Source: Verrucomicrobiota bacterium
Lineage (GTDB): Bacteria; Verrucomicrobiota; Verrucomicrobiia; Chthoniobacterales; UBA10450
Direction of reading: 5' to 3'
Assembly (NCBI GenBank): GCA_902810735.1
Contig: CADDYX010000006.1
Location: 1 to 37,219 of the forward strand
DNA length: 37,219 nt
Part shown: one piece after another, positions 14,906 to 23,419 of the stretch
Layout: each line of letters starts with the position of its first letter
How positions within the stretch are numbered: the stretch's first letter is position 1
Position numbers and translations under genes: made by a program
Notes under the pieces: generated by a model
Told to the model about the DNA's origin: nothing
The model's database searches: none
The model's input: only the letters and a program-made list of their open reading frames with translations

Positions 14906-16329
14906 GGCACCGGCGGCGCCTGCTCGGCCGGCGCGAAGACTTGCGGCTGCTTCAACAGCTCGGGATCGCGCAGCCGCGATTCGTAAACTTCCGACCACGT
15001 CTGCTGATTCATCGAACACATCGGGACCGCTTCCCATTTGCCGTCGCGTTTGACCGCGCCTTTGAAAACGCACGAGTCGAGCCGCGCTTTGATTGTCGGA
15101 TCTTCGCCGGCGCGCGCGACCATCTTCGCGTCCATGAAATTGTGCATGCCGACGCCGAGCGTGTGCACTTTTCCGCGCAACAGCGACTGGAGGATTTCCG
15201 GCGGCGCTTTTCGCGACGACAAGTAGCGCACCATCCGCGTGAGCAACTTCACCGCGAGCAGCGGATGCTGAAATAGAACGCCCGCGAGCCGGAATGCCGG
15301 CGTGCCCGCGTCATCGTTCACGAGTGACAAACCGCCGATCTTCGCGAGTACTTCGCCTAATAAGTCGTCGAATTTTTTTTCGTCCGGCAGCAGCGGAAAG
15401 ATTTTGCCGGATGGCCGCGCGACGAGCAGCGACGCCCAGCTGTTGCAATCCGGATGGCCGAAGAAGGAAACGTCGCGGCGCAATGGCAGCCCGACGCCTT
15501 CGCAAATTTTGTCCCAGACGTCATCCGGCGTGATCGGCTGCTGTGAGAACAACGTGCGGCCGGTGTCAGCTTCCGGCTGAAAGCTCAGCATGCGCCAGAT
15601 GTAGCTGCGCTGCGGATCGGCCAGATACCAGCGGATCACTTCCGGCACGTCGTCGATGTTCCGGCGCGTCACAGTGAAGCTGAGCGCGTATTCGAGCGGG
15701 CAACCTGTTTTCTCACGGATGCGCATCGCGAGATCGGTGAATGCCTGCCGCACCGGATGCAGATCTGCTTCGGATTTGATCCGCCCGATCGGAAATCCGT
15801 GCCGCCCTGCCTGCGTAATGTCGACGTGCACCGAGATCTGCCGCAAACCGCCTTCCACTACCAGCCGCTCGAGAAATTCCGGATGCTCGATCAGCGTCTG
15901 CCCGTGCGTCATCAACATCGGTACAACGCCTTTGCGGTAGGCGTAACGAACAATTTCAACCAACTCGTCCGCGCGACCGCTGCGCCAATACGCATCGGCC
16001 ACGTCGCCGCCGGTGATTTGCAATCCGCCGCCCGGCCCCTGAAAATGCCGGTTCCAGTCGATCTGCTCTTTCACGTCCGCCAATGACGGAATCGGCACCT
16101 CGTTCGCATTCTTCGGCAGATAACAATGCGTGCAATGAAACGAGCAGTAGCTCGCGCCAAGAATGAAACCGCAGTGCGTCAGATGCCGGCCGGAAATCTG
16201 GTTGTTCGTTTGCAGCTCCGGCGGAAGCGTGTTCCAGCGATCGCGCAGCACGCGCAGCTTCTCCTCGTCGATCGGATGGCGAAAAGCGCGCCAGCGTTGC
16301 CGGAGACGAGAGGGCGCTTGCATGGTCAT
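14902..16329 (-). CDS. Radical SAM protein with C-terminal cysteine cluster, arsenic-cluster associated
   Basis: About 475 residues. The radical SAM motif is CSFHCTHC (C70, C74, C77 counted from the longest start, ATG 16353), preceded by GASY and followed by QITGGDVAD as the SAM-binding GGE-like site. A C-terminal region with CVFKGAVKRDGKWEAVPMCS resembles an auxiliary-cluster (SPASM/twitch-like) end. ATG 16329 gives a typical N-terminus (MTMQAPSRLRQRW); ATG 16353 is also possible. It is translationally coupled to the downstream glycosyltransferase. I do not recognise its substrate. Location between arsS, two TIGR04283 glycosyltransferases and a nucleoside hydrolase suggests a further radical step in arsenic-compound synthesis, but this is only context. 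Confidence 0.85.
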   Translation of the reverse strand: MTMQAPSRLRQRWRAFRHPIDEEKLRVLRDRWNTLPPELQTNNQISGRHLTHCGFILGASYCSFHCTHCYLPKNANEVPIPSLADVKEQIDWNRHFQGPGGGLQITGGDVADAYWRSGRADELVEIVRYAYRKGVVPMLMTHGQTLIEHPEFLERLVVEGGLRQISVHVDITQAGRHGFPIGRIKSEADLHPVRQAFTDLAMRIREKTGCPLEYALSFTVTRRNIDDVPEVIRWYLADPQRSYIWRMLSFQPEADTGRTLFSQQPITPDDVWDKICEGVGLPLRRDVSFFGHPDCNSWASLLVARPSGKIFPLLPDEKKFDDLLGEVLAKIGGLSLVNDDAGTPAFRLAGVLFQHPLLAVKLLTRMVRYLSSRKAPPEILQSLLRGKVHTLGVGMHNFMDAKMVARAGEDPTIKARLDSCVFKGAVKRDGKWEAVPMCSMNQQTWSEVYESRLRDPELLKQPQVFAPAEQAPPVP

Positions 16330-17311
16330 ATTGGCGTTCATCAATATCGCCATCGCCGTGCGAATTCAAAGCATCGTTTCCTCTCGATTTACAAGGTGCG
16401 CGCTTGCTGGGCTGCTGTTCGTCGCGAATGCTCGCGCGACAGCGATTTGGATCGACACTGACCCGGCGATCGGCGCGCCGTGGCGTGAAGTCGATGACGC
16501 GTTCGCGCTGCTGCTCGCGTTCCGTTCGTACGAACTGACGATTGCGGGGATCAGCGCGTCGTATGGCAACGCGCCGCTGAGCTGCACCACGCATGTAGCG
16601 CGCGACCTCGTGCGGCGTTTCGGAGGCACGGTTTCGGTCTATGAAGGCGCACAATCTGCCGCCGATCTCGGCCAGGCGACGGCGGCGAGTGACGCGCTCG
16701 CGAACACTCTGCGGCACGGGCATCATGTGACGTATCTCGCCCTCGCGCCGCTCACAAACCTGGCGACGTTTGCAAGACTCCATCCGGAGCTGTTGCCGCG
16801 CGTCGATCGCGTTTACTTCGTCGGCGGCCAATCGTCGCCGGGTTTGCTGCGCATCGGACGCAGAGCGTGGCCGAAAATGCACGACGCGAATGTGTTCAAA
16901 GATCCACGCGCGGTTGCGCAAGTGCTTGCGGCGAACCTGCCGATGATGCTTGCGCCACCAGAGACTGGCGCGCAGCTGATGATCGCGAGCGACGATATGC
17001 GGCAGTTGCGGCGCTCGGGCGCAGCGGGCGAGTTCATTGCGAGCCGATCTACAATCTGGCTGGCGTTTTGGCGCAGCGTCGCTGGCATTCGCGGAGGTCC
17101 GGTTTTCGACTGTTTGCCGCTGCTGTCACTCGTTAGGCCGGACGTCGTTGAGGTTCACTCTGCGTTTGCGCAGCTAAACGGGAGCGAGCTGCGCCTCATT
17201 CGAACGCGAGCGAGCGGCGTGCACGCCGTGACCGTCTGCACGGGCGTCGATTCATCTGCGCATGCCGAAATGCTCACGCGCCTAACGAGCGCTATTCCAC
17301 CGAAGAAGTAA
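16322..17311 (+). CDS. Exported nucleoside hydrolase-like protein
   Basis: About 329 residues of the inosine-uridine nucleoside hydrolase (IunH) family, which cleaves the N-glycosidic bond of ribonucleosides. The calcium/ribose site IDTDPAIGAPWREVDDAFAL shows the DxD...DD pattern, and LALAPLTNLATF and HDANVFKDPRAV are the other conserved segments. ATG 16322 has a good ribosome-binding site (GAGAGGG, 7-base spacing). GTG 16358 would give a cleaner signal peptide (RIQSIVSSRFTRCALAGLLF, ending ANARA). The gene is divergent from, and slightly overlaps the start of, the radical SAM gene. A role in removing adenine from the arsenic-adenosyl product of ArsS fits chemically, but predicted export would argue against a cytoplasmic step. 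Confidence 0.85.
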   Translation: MVILAFINIAIAVRIQSIVSSRFTRCALAGLLFVANARATAIWIDTDPAIGAPWREVDDAFALLLAFRSYELTIAGISASYGNAPLSCTTHVARDLVRRFGGTVSVYEGAQSAADLGQATAASDALANTLRHGHHVTYLALAPLTNLATFARLHPELLPRVDRVYFVGGQSSPGLLRIGRRAWPKMHDANVFKDPRAVAQVLAANLPMMLAPPETGAQLMIASDDMRQLRRSGAAGEFIASRSTIWLAFWRSVAGIRGGPVFDCLPLLSLVRPDVVEVHSAFAQLNGSELRLIRTRASGVHAVTVCTGVDSSAHAEMLTRLTSAIPPKK

Positions 17312-17981
17312 CGCGATAGAGCTTCTGTAAAGTAGTGAGTGGAACACCGAGCGCGTAGAGTGTAGCGATCAATCCGTATGCGGCGGTCAGCTTTGTCGCG
17401 CCGACCGCCTCATATCGGCGCGCGCTCAACGTCAATCTCGCGGGCACCGAGACGATGCGACCTTGCCGGTGCATCTTTCGATAAAACTCCACGTCTTCCA
17501 TCAGCGGCACGTCGGGAAAACCACCGACGCGCTGAAACACTTCGCGCCGGCAAAAGAAACCGTGGTCGGCGCAGCGGATGCGCAGCACCTTGCCGGCATA
17601 ATGCGCGAAGGAATCAGTGAGACGGTAAACAGCGCGATCGCGCGGCAGTTGAATGCGAAAGTAACCTCCGGCAACGCGTAGGTCAGCGAGCGCCGCGCGG
17701 ATTTCGGCCAGGCAATCTGGCGGGACGCGACAGTCGGCGTGCAAAAACCAGAAGAGATCGCCGCGCGCGACAGCGGTGCCGGCATTCATTTGCGGCGCGC
17801 GCCCGCGCGCTGAGCTGATCACGCGATCGCAATGAGCATTGGCGCGCGCAACTGTCGCATCCGTGCTCCCGCCATCGACGACGATGATTTCAGCATCGCG
17901 CGCGTGTGAACGTAGATCGCGCAGGAATTCGGAGACCAAGAGCTCCTCGTTCAGAACAGGAACGATGATCGAGATGCGCAC
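17292..17981 (-). CDS. Second TIGR04283-type glycosyltransferase
   Basis: A 229-residue GT-A glycosyltransferase: MRISIIVPVLNEELLV at the start, IIVVDGGSTDATV (DGGS), GRAPQMNAGTAVARGD, the metal site FLHADCRVP, and DVPLMEDVEFYRKMHRQGR. It is clearly paralogous to the product of 14183-14905, sharing the same signature order and the PLMEDVEF box. It has a normal ATG start at 17981 and lies 33 bp after the DUF547 gene on the same strand, so the two probably form an operon. Its stop end overlaps the convergent nucleoside hydrolase gene by 20 bp. The two copies may add different sugars or alcohol side groups in arsenosugar synthesis (inference). Confidence 0.9.
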   Translation of the reverse strand: MRISIIVPVLNEELLVSEFLRDLRSHARDAEIIVVDGGSTDATVARANAHCDRVISSARGRAPQMNAGTAVARGDLFWFLHADCRVPPDCLAEIRAALADLRVAGGYFRIQLPRDRAVYRLTDSFAHYAGKVLRIRCADHGFFCRREVFQRVGGFPDVPLMEDVEFYRKMHRQGRIVSVPARLTLSARRYEAVGATKLTAAYGLIATLYALGVPLTTLQKLYRVTSSVE

Positions 17982-18014
17982 CGCTGCGATTCTGCCGCGC
18001 CACAGCGGCCGCGA

Positions 18015-18839
18015 CTACTTGAACAGGTTATCGAAGATCAGGTTTGTCTTGCTGTAGTTGCGCCCGTGCGAGCCCTGATCGTTCAAGCCCCAGTTGTAAT
18101 TCAGATAGCTGATCTGATACGTGCCCGAGCCGGCAAAGCTGCGGACGGTTTGCGGCGCATACATGCCCAGCACCTTCGGCACGCCGCCGCCCTTGTCGAA
18201 GTCGCCTTTGAACCACTTGAAGATGCTCGATATCTCGACCCGCTTCTCGTTAGGCAAAAACTTGTTCAAGTCCTCGCGCGCGAGCCAGGCGCGGAATGCC
18301 GCCGCGTCCTGCTCGGCGAAATCGGCGCCAGTGTAAGCGCTGCGCTGCAAAGGCGGACAACTCCGCGCCGCGCAGACCAGCACCGCGTGCGTTCGCCATC
18401 CGATCTCCGGCCGCAGCGCGCCGTTCTCGATGTCGTTCAGCGAATGCTTGCCGCCGCCGATCTCGTTCCGCTTCTCTTTGAACGAGTTCTTCAGCTGCCA
18501 GATGCTGTCGGTCGGGTAATTCTTCAGAATCCACTGAAGGACGAAACCGTTGTAGGCGTTGGCGAGCGATGCAGAGCGCTCGGCACCGGACGCAGCTGGC
18601 GCGGCGGGCGCAAACTGTTTCAGATAACCGTCGAGCGCGGCCAGGTCGGCAGCGTTCCGCTTCCAGCCGCTATAGTCGACGAGCCCCTGCGCGTTCACAT
18701 ACTTCTTCAGCAGCCGATCGAACTCGGCGTGATCGATCCCGGCGCGCACCTGCATGTTGTCGCCGGTGGCATTCTGCTGCGCGCGCACGAGCGCGATCAC
18801 CGCGAGGAGAGACAAGGCAACGAGAAATGTTCGCTTCAT
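18015..18839 (-). CDS. Exported DUF547 domain protein
   Basis: A 274-residue protein beginning at ATG 18839 (MKRTFLVALSLLAVIALVRA), a clear signal peptide cleaved near residue 20. Longer readings extend into the divergent flavoprotein leader and lack signal character. The mature protein is a DUF547 domain: FDRLLKKYVNAQGLVDYSGW, then SLANAYNGFVLQWILKNYP, HAVLVCAARSCPPLQRSAY with a CxxxxC pair, and FKGDFDKGGG. DUF547 is remotely related to papain-like or transglutaminase-like folds, and its role is not established. It recurs beside TIGR04283 glycosyltransferases, MerA-like flavoproteins and TVP38 proteins, as here. It precedes the second glycosyltransferase by 33 bp. Confidence 0.88.
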   Translation of the reverse strand: MKRTFLVALSLLAVIALVRAQQNATGDNMQVRAGIDHAEFDRLLKKYVNAQGLVDYSGWKRNAADLAALDGYLKQFAPAAPAASGAERSASLANAYNGFVLQWILKNYPTDSIWQLKNSFKEKRNEIGGGKHSLNDIENGALRPEIGWRTHAVLVCAARSCPPLQRSAYTGADFAEQDAAAFRAWLAREDLNKFLPNEKRVEISSIFKWFKGDFDKGGGVPKVLGMYAPQTVRSFAGSGTYQISYLNYNWGLNDQGSHGRNYSKTNLIFDNLFK

Positions 18840-18873
18840 GGCCGGAGTGTATCTAACAATCGGCAAAAAGCGG

Positions 18874-20313
18874 ATGCGGAATTTCGACAACGAGCGCTAC
18901 AACCTTGTCGTGATCGGCGCCGGCACCGCCGGTCTCGTTGCGGCGGCTGGCACGGTGGGATTAGGGGGACGCGTGGCGCTTATCGAGAGGAACAAGATGG
19001 GAGGCGATTGCCTCAACTTCGGCTGCGTGCCGAGCAAGGCGTTGATCTCGTCGGCGCGCGTCGCACAACTAATGCGCGATGCTAGCAAGTGGGGCTTCGA
19101 GCGGACCGAGCCGCAGTTCGACTTTGCGACCGTCATGCAGCGAATGCGAGCACGCCGTGCGCAAATTGCGCCTAACGACTCACAGGAGCGCTTCGAATCT
19201 CTTGGCGTGGATGTGTTTCGCGGCCAAGCGCGATTCGTTTCGCCGCATGAGGTGAAAGTTGGTGATAGGACGCTGCGCGCGCGCCATTTCCTCATCGCGA
19301 CAGGTAGCCGCGCGACCATACCGAACATCGAGGGCATCGACTCCGTTCCCTACTTCACGAACGAAACGATCTTCGACCAGCTGAACGACAAGCCGCGCAG
19401 CATGATCGTGCTCGGCGGCGGGCCGATAGGATGCGAGCTCGGCCAGGCGTTCGCGCGGCTAGGAGTGAAGGTTACGATCGTGCAGGCTGCGCCGCAGCTA
19501 CTTCCGCCGGAGGACGCGGATGTAGCTGACTTCATCCAGCGCCGACTCGAAGAAGAAGGTATCGACGTGCGGCTGAACGCGTCAGCCACGCGAGTTTACC
19601 GCGATGGCAGCGACACCGTGCTGGAATTTACCAACACGCAGCGCGTGTCTGCCGAGGTCTTACTCCTAGCAGTCGGCCGCACGCCGAACCTGCGCGCGCT
19701 CGATCTCGCAGCGGCAGGCGTTGATTACGACGAAAGCGGTGTCCGCACGAACGACTACCTGCAAACCTCGCAGCCGCACATCTATGCGGCAGGAGACATC
19801 ACGAACAAATTCAAGTTCACGCACACGGCTGACTTCAGCGCGCGCATCGTCGTCCGTAACGTCCTCATGCCGCTCCAACTCCTTCGACAGAAGGTGAACT
19901 GGTCGGCCGTTCCGTGGTGCACCTTCACTGATCCGGAAGTCGCACACGTCGGTTTCGGAGAAAAAGAAGCGAACGTTAAAGGAATTGAATACGATCTGTT
20001 TCGTGTCGAGCTCGCGCAGGTCGACCGCGCTGTCGTTGAAAGTGAAGAAGCTGGCTTCGCCAAGATACTCACCGGCAAAGGCTCAGATCAAATAGTAGGC
20101 GCGACCATGGTGGGAGCACACGCGGGCGACTTACTGCATGAGTTTGTCGTTGCGATGAATGCACGCGTTGGCCTAGGCCGAATTGCGTCGATGATTCACG
20201 TCTATCCGACACTTGCCGAGCTAGCGCGCAAAGCTGGCGATCAATACAATAAAACGCGACTTACACCACGCGCGAAGCGCATCTTCACGTGGCTTTACTC
20301 GCAAGGGCGATGA
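18874..20313 (+). CDS. MerA-like pyridine nucleotide-disulfide oxidoreductase
   Basis: A 479-residue class I flavoprotein disulfide reductase. It shows the FAD motif GAGTAG (15-20), redox cysteines C46/C51 in GGDCLNFGCVPSKAL, the NAD(P)H motif LGGGPIGCELG, the second FAD segment IYAAGDI and the C-terminal HVYPTLAEL His-Glu pair. It resembles mercuric reductases but has neither an N-terminal metal-binding domain nor the C-terminal vicinal cysteines needed to accept Hg(II), so it is probably not a true MerA. The start is ATG 18874. Its stop overlaps the TVP38 gene start by 4 bp. This flavoprotein-TVP38 pair, divergent from a DUF547 gene, may serve redox needs of the arsenic pathway (context only). 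Confidence 0.88.
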   Translation: MRNFDNERYNLVVIGAGTAGLVAAAGTVGLGGRVALIERNKMGGDCLNFGCVPSKALISSARVAQLMRDASKWGFERTEPQFDFATVMQRMRARRAQIAPNDSQERFESLGVDVFRGQARFVSPHEVKVGDRTLRARHFLIATGSRATIPNIEGIDSVPYFTNETIFDQLNDKPRSMIVLGGGPIGCELGQAFARLGVKVTIVQAAPQLLPPEDADVADFIQRRLEEEGIDVRLNASATRVYRDGSDTVLEFTNTQRVSAEVLLLAVGRTPNLRALDLAAAGVDYDESGVRTNDYLQTSQPHIYAAGDITNKFKFTHTADFSARIVVRNVLMPLQLLRQKVNWSAVPWCTFTDPEVAHVGFGEKEANVKGIEYDLFRVELAQVDRAVVESEEAGFAKILTGKGSDQIVGATMVGAHAGDLLHEFVVAMNARVGLGRIASMIHVYPTLAELARKAGDQYNKTRLTPRAKRIFTWLYSQGR

Positions 20314-21014
20314 AAGCGCGGAAGCTACTCTTACTAGTCGGTATTATTATCGTGCTCGTCGTGGGGGTGCGGCTTCTTCCGGTTACTAGCTGGCTCAAGT
20401 CTTTCAGTGGTTGGGCGGGCAGCCTCGGTCCAGTTGGCTTTGTTGTGTTTGTGCTGGTCTATGCGCTCGCCACGGTCTTGTTTGTTCCTGGCTGGCCACT
20501 AACAGTTGGGGCGGGATTCACCTTTGGCCTTCTCGTCGGTACGGCCGCCGTGTCACTTGGCTCGATAACAGGTGCGTCGCTCGCGTTTCTCATCGCACGG
20601 TCATTCGCTCGGCACGCAATCGAGTCGATGACGAACAAGAATGAACGCTTCCGTGCACTGGACCGCGCGATCGGCGAGGAAGGCTGGAAGATGATCTTCC
20701 TTCTTAGGCTAAGTCCGGTGGTGCCGTTTAACCTAAGTAACTACTTCTACGGGATCACAGCGGTAAGGTTCTGGCCCTACTTTTTCGCCAGCTGGATCGG
20801 AATGCTCCCTGGAACAGTGCTCTATGTCTATCTCGGCACGGTTGGTAAAGCCGGCGTGGATGCCGCGGCCGGCTCGCCGGCAAAACATAGCTGGCAATAT
20901 TGGACGTTCCTGACGCTCGGATTGTTAGCTACTATTGTCGTCACTGTCTGGGTGACGCGAATCGCGCGCGCGGCGCTCACTTGTCGCGCGCCAAGTAGTG
21001 CGTCACTCAGCTAG
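20310..21014 (+). CDS. TVP38/TMEM64-family (VTT domain) membrane protein
   Basis: A 234-residue integral membrane protein starting at ATG 20310, which overlaps the upstream stop (ATGA). Helices: LLLLVGIIIVLVVGVRLL (about 5-22), FVVFVLVYALATVLFVPGWP, GLLVGTAAVSLGSITGASLA, a C-terminal pair, and the signature FLLRLSPVVPFNLSNYFYGI. This VTT (DedA-like) domain is found in bacterial TVP38 proteins of uncertain transport or lipid-scrambling function. It is translationally coupled to the MerA-like flavoprotein. Its 3' end overlaps the convergent sterol desaturase pseudogene by 12 bp. Confidence 0.9.
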   Translation: MKARKLLLLVGIIIVLVVGVRLLPVTSWLKSFSGWAGSLGPVGFVVFVLVYALATVLFVPGWPLTVGAGFTFGLLVGTAAVSLGSITGASLAFLIARSFARHAIESMTNKNERFRALDRAIGEEGWKMIFLLRLSPVVPFNLSNYFYGITAVRFWPYFFASWIGMLPGTVLYVYLGTVGKAGVDAAAGSPAKHSWQYWTFLTLGLLATIVVTVWVTRIARAALTCRAPSSASLS

Positions 21015-21947
21015 CTCGGCTCGATTCGAGCCGGTCGCCGATTCGCGCACAACGATGCGCCCGTTCGCCCGCCAGTAGTCGCGTTGCTTTCGGAACGGCA
21101 AAAGAAGCGCGCTCGCCATCGTGTTGTCCTCGGGACGCGAGTACGCCGGGACGCCAATTACGATTTCCGATTGCGCCACGTTCAGCCCAAGCGTGCGATG
21201 CAGCCGGTCCCAAAAACTGAAAATCGTGCCGAAGTTCGAATTGTTCTCTCGATGCACCTGTGAGTGATGAATGCCGTGCATGCGCGGTGTGACTATAACT
21301 TTGCTTAGTATGCGCTCGAGCCGAATGGGCAGGCGCCAGTTGCTGTGGTGAAAAAGCACCTCGGCTTGGAAAACCATTTGGTAGATGAAAAACGCGCCGG
21401 CTGAAATCCCGATCAAGCTCACCTGAAGAACGCCGAGCACAGCGGAAAACGCGATTTCGCCGAAGTGAAAACGAAAGGCGCTCGAGACATCCAGATCAGG
21501 ATCGATGTGATGAACGTTATGGAAGCGCCACAGGAACGGCACGCGGTGGTTAGCCAGGTGCCAGTAGTAAAACGTAAGGTCCATCAACAAGAAGCTAACG
21601 ATGAAACGCACACCAGCGGGCGCGTTAAACATGTGCACGATCCCGAACGTCTGCTCCGCGTTTCAATGCAAGGCGCGATGCGCCGCCGGTTGCACCACAG
21701 TCAAAGCGACCATGAAGGTCAGCGCCGAAAGCACCACATTAATTCCCAGCCGGGCAATCAAAACATGCGTTTCACGTCGCAGCGGAAACCGCCGCTCAAT
21801 GGTAAACAAAGCCAGCGCAATCAGCATGACCAGCGCCGCAGGAACCACCTTCATCACGCCGGATATCATAACGAAGGTTCGCTGTGCCGCGATTGGACCG
21901 CAGATCATCGGTCGCTTGCAAGTGTGGTCGGATCGGCTGACACGCAT
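21003..21947 (-). pseudogene. Sterol desaturase/fatty acid hydroxylase-family gene interrupted by one in-frame TGA
   Basis: Two segments in the same minus-strand frame form one protein of this di-iron membrane family. The N-terminal part (21947-21666) has helices KVVPAALVMLIALALFTI and LGINVVLSALTFMVALTVVQ. The C-terminal part (21662-21003) carries the His boxes HLANH, HNVHH and HGIHH. They are separated only by TGA at 21663-21665, read after HRALH, where relatives usually have Trp (TGG). All metal-binding histidines lie after the stop, so a terminated product would be inactive; restart at ATG 21638 would lose two helices. A sequencing error or UGA readthrough is possible. The N-terminal start is uncertain (ATG 21869 or 21854 are better candidates than 21947). 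Confidence 0.7.
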
Positions 21948-21963
21948 CCGAAGCGAGAAGGTA

Positions 21964-21986
21964 GTGTTACACTAAAGTGCTACAAT
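21964..21986 (+). repeat. Middle copy of the arm-like direct repeat
   Basis: The same two-unit site as at 664 and 36891, with one unit altered to GTGCTACA. It lies in mid-island, just upstream of the disrupted sterol desaturase gene and at the edge of the decayed zone to 22.6 kb. No tRNA-like core is seen within 150 bp on either side. It may mark an older element boundary or a regulatory site. The stretch 21948-22139 around it holds no gene I can support. Confidence 0.55.
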
Positions 21987-22139
21987 CTCGCGGAGGTGAC
22001 GGGCGAGTTGCCCGCCAGAACGCTTCTTCGCCACGAACTTCGTCCAGCATCTGAACAATTGCGGCGTCCCTCACTGCGCGATCGACAGTGACGACGAAAA
22101 GCTCGACCCTCAACCGGTTTCATCCCGAAGCGGAGTTCA

Positions 22140-22615
22140 TCACCCTCGCGTATCGTCGTCACACCGGGAGCGTTCTGATCCCGGCATGATCGTATTACAT
22201 TCTGCATCGGAAATCCGGTCAGACGTTCGTGCACAAGGCACACGCACTCGAAGATCGCCGGGGCGGATTTTATAGTGCAACGGCGCGTCGATCATTTTGA
22301 CTTCGCCATCAAAGCAGACTGGCACGGGCGACGGCGTGATCTCCAAAAGCAGTTCCCGAGCAGAAACGCTCTCGAAGTCCTGAGTCTCTCGTACTTGCCG
22401 CTTCAACATGCGAAGGCCGAGGCGCATCAAACCAACCGGGCTGATCGGTTTTGGCACATAGACGGCGAGTTTACCCGCCTCGATGCAGTCGCGGCCGCGG
22501 AGATGAAAATAGTCGAGTTCCTCTGGATTGTTGCAGACGAAGACGAAGCGGCTGCGGAAGAAGCGTTCGCCCGCATCAGTCGTTAGGCGAATCGTCATCA
22601 CGTTCCCCCAGGATC
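22140..22615 (-). pseudogene. C-terminal fragment of a diacylglycerol/lipid kinase (LCB5/YegS-like)
   Basis: The frame encodes the C-terminal lobe of a lipid kinase: FVFVCNNPEELDYFHL, CIEAGKLAVYVPKP, LLLEITPSPVPVCFDGEV and APLHYKIRPGDLRVRVP are in the expected order. The whole N-terminal catalytic domain with the GGDGT motif is missing. At about 22615 similarity switches to a truncated histidine kinase on the same strand but in another frame. This looks like a deletion joining two genes, and the fragment is unlikely to be functional on its own. Confidence 0.6.
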
Positions 22616-23253
22616 CGAACGCAATTGTGAACAGCAGGTCTCTCTGACGGCGCGAATTGCTGTTCCAGTTCACTCAACGTTCCCAGCAGCGGTGCAAGCG
22701 GCGTTCGCAGTTCGTGGCTGACGGTTTCGAGCAGCTTGTTCTTTGCTTCTGTCTGGGCTTCCGCGCGGAGCAGGTCGTTGTTAACTGCGACCCACTCCTC
22801 GTGCGTCGGCAGTTTGACGACGTGCGGAACGAGCGCGCGTAAAACGAGCACCGTAGCGACAGCCAGAAAAGCAGTTCCAAGTCGCGTAGCAACAAGCGAC
22901 CAGACGACGAACGGCCCGTGAAACCAGACAGTCAGCAGACCAAAAAATGAGGTCACACCGCACAGAAACAAGAACGCGGCGATGCAAAGAACGACCCAGC
23001 CAAACGGCACATCCGATCTCTCCCGAACAATGCGAAAGAGTGAAAACGGCATGATGCAGAACGCGACCGCGATGCTGACGCTCGATGCCAAGCTCAGCCA
23101 GGTCAGAAACTGTGGCGGGGTGTAAGCGCGCGACCGCTCGAGCAAAATCGAGAACAGATGAGGACCAAAGTACCAAAATCCAACGACGATGGCGCAGAAG
23201 AGAACGAGAAACGCTGCGTATGAGCGGGCGACACGCTGCAGGCTAACTTTCAT
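22576..23253 (-). pseudogene. Truncated membrane sensor histidine kinase (N-terminal half)
   Basis: A 225-residue reading frame from ATG 23253. About five transmembrane helices (AAFLVLFCAIVVGFWYF, WLSLASSVSIAVAFCIMPF, GWVVLCIAAFLFLCG and others) form an unclassified membrane sensor. A coiled linker and a HisKA helix with the phospho-acceptor box VSHELRTPL (about residue 178) follow. The domain ends near LSELEQQFAPSERP, and the HATPase domain is absent. The last ~14 residues are unrelated and run into lipid-kinase sequence. Without the ATP-binding domain it cannot autophosphorylate, so it is called a pseudogene. No cognate regulator is adjacent. Confidence 0.65.
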
Positions 23254-23419
23254 AAAGCGCGCAAACAGGGGGATCGTATTCTACATCACCGCATCTCTGG
23301 TGCCAAGCGCCGCGAAACTCTGCGGCAGCTTTGCGAAGTGGCAAAGTCTTCCGGTCCGAGATTGGCGCAACCTGCAGCTAAATGGGCTAAGAATTTAGTA
23401 TGTTGAAAGTCACTTCCAC

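Noticed and set aside
18874-20313. A true mercuric reductase (merA)
   Set aside because: The C-terminal vicinal cysteines and the N-terminal metal-binding domain are missing, and no merR, merT or merP is nearby.
22097-22189. A short plus-strand peptide gene in the decayed zone
   Set aside because: It is only about 30 codons, has no recognisable motif or ribosome-binding site, and lies opposite a kinase remnant.
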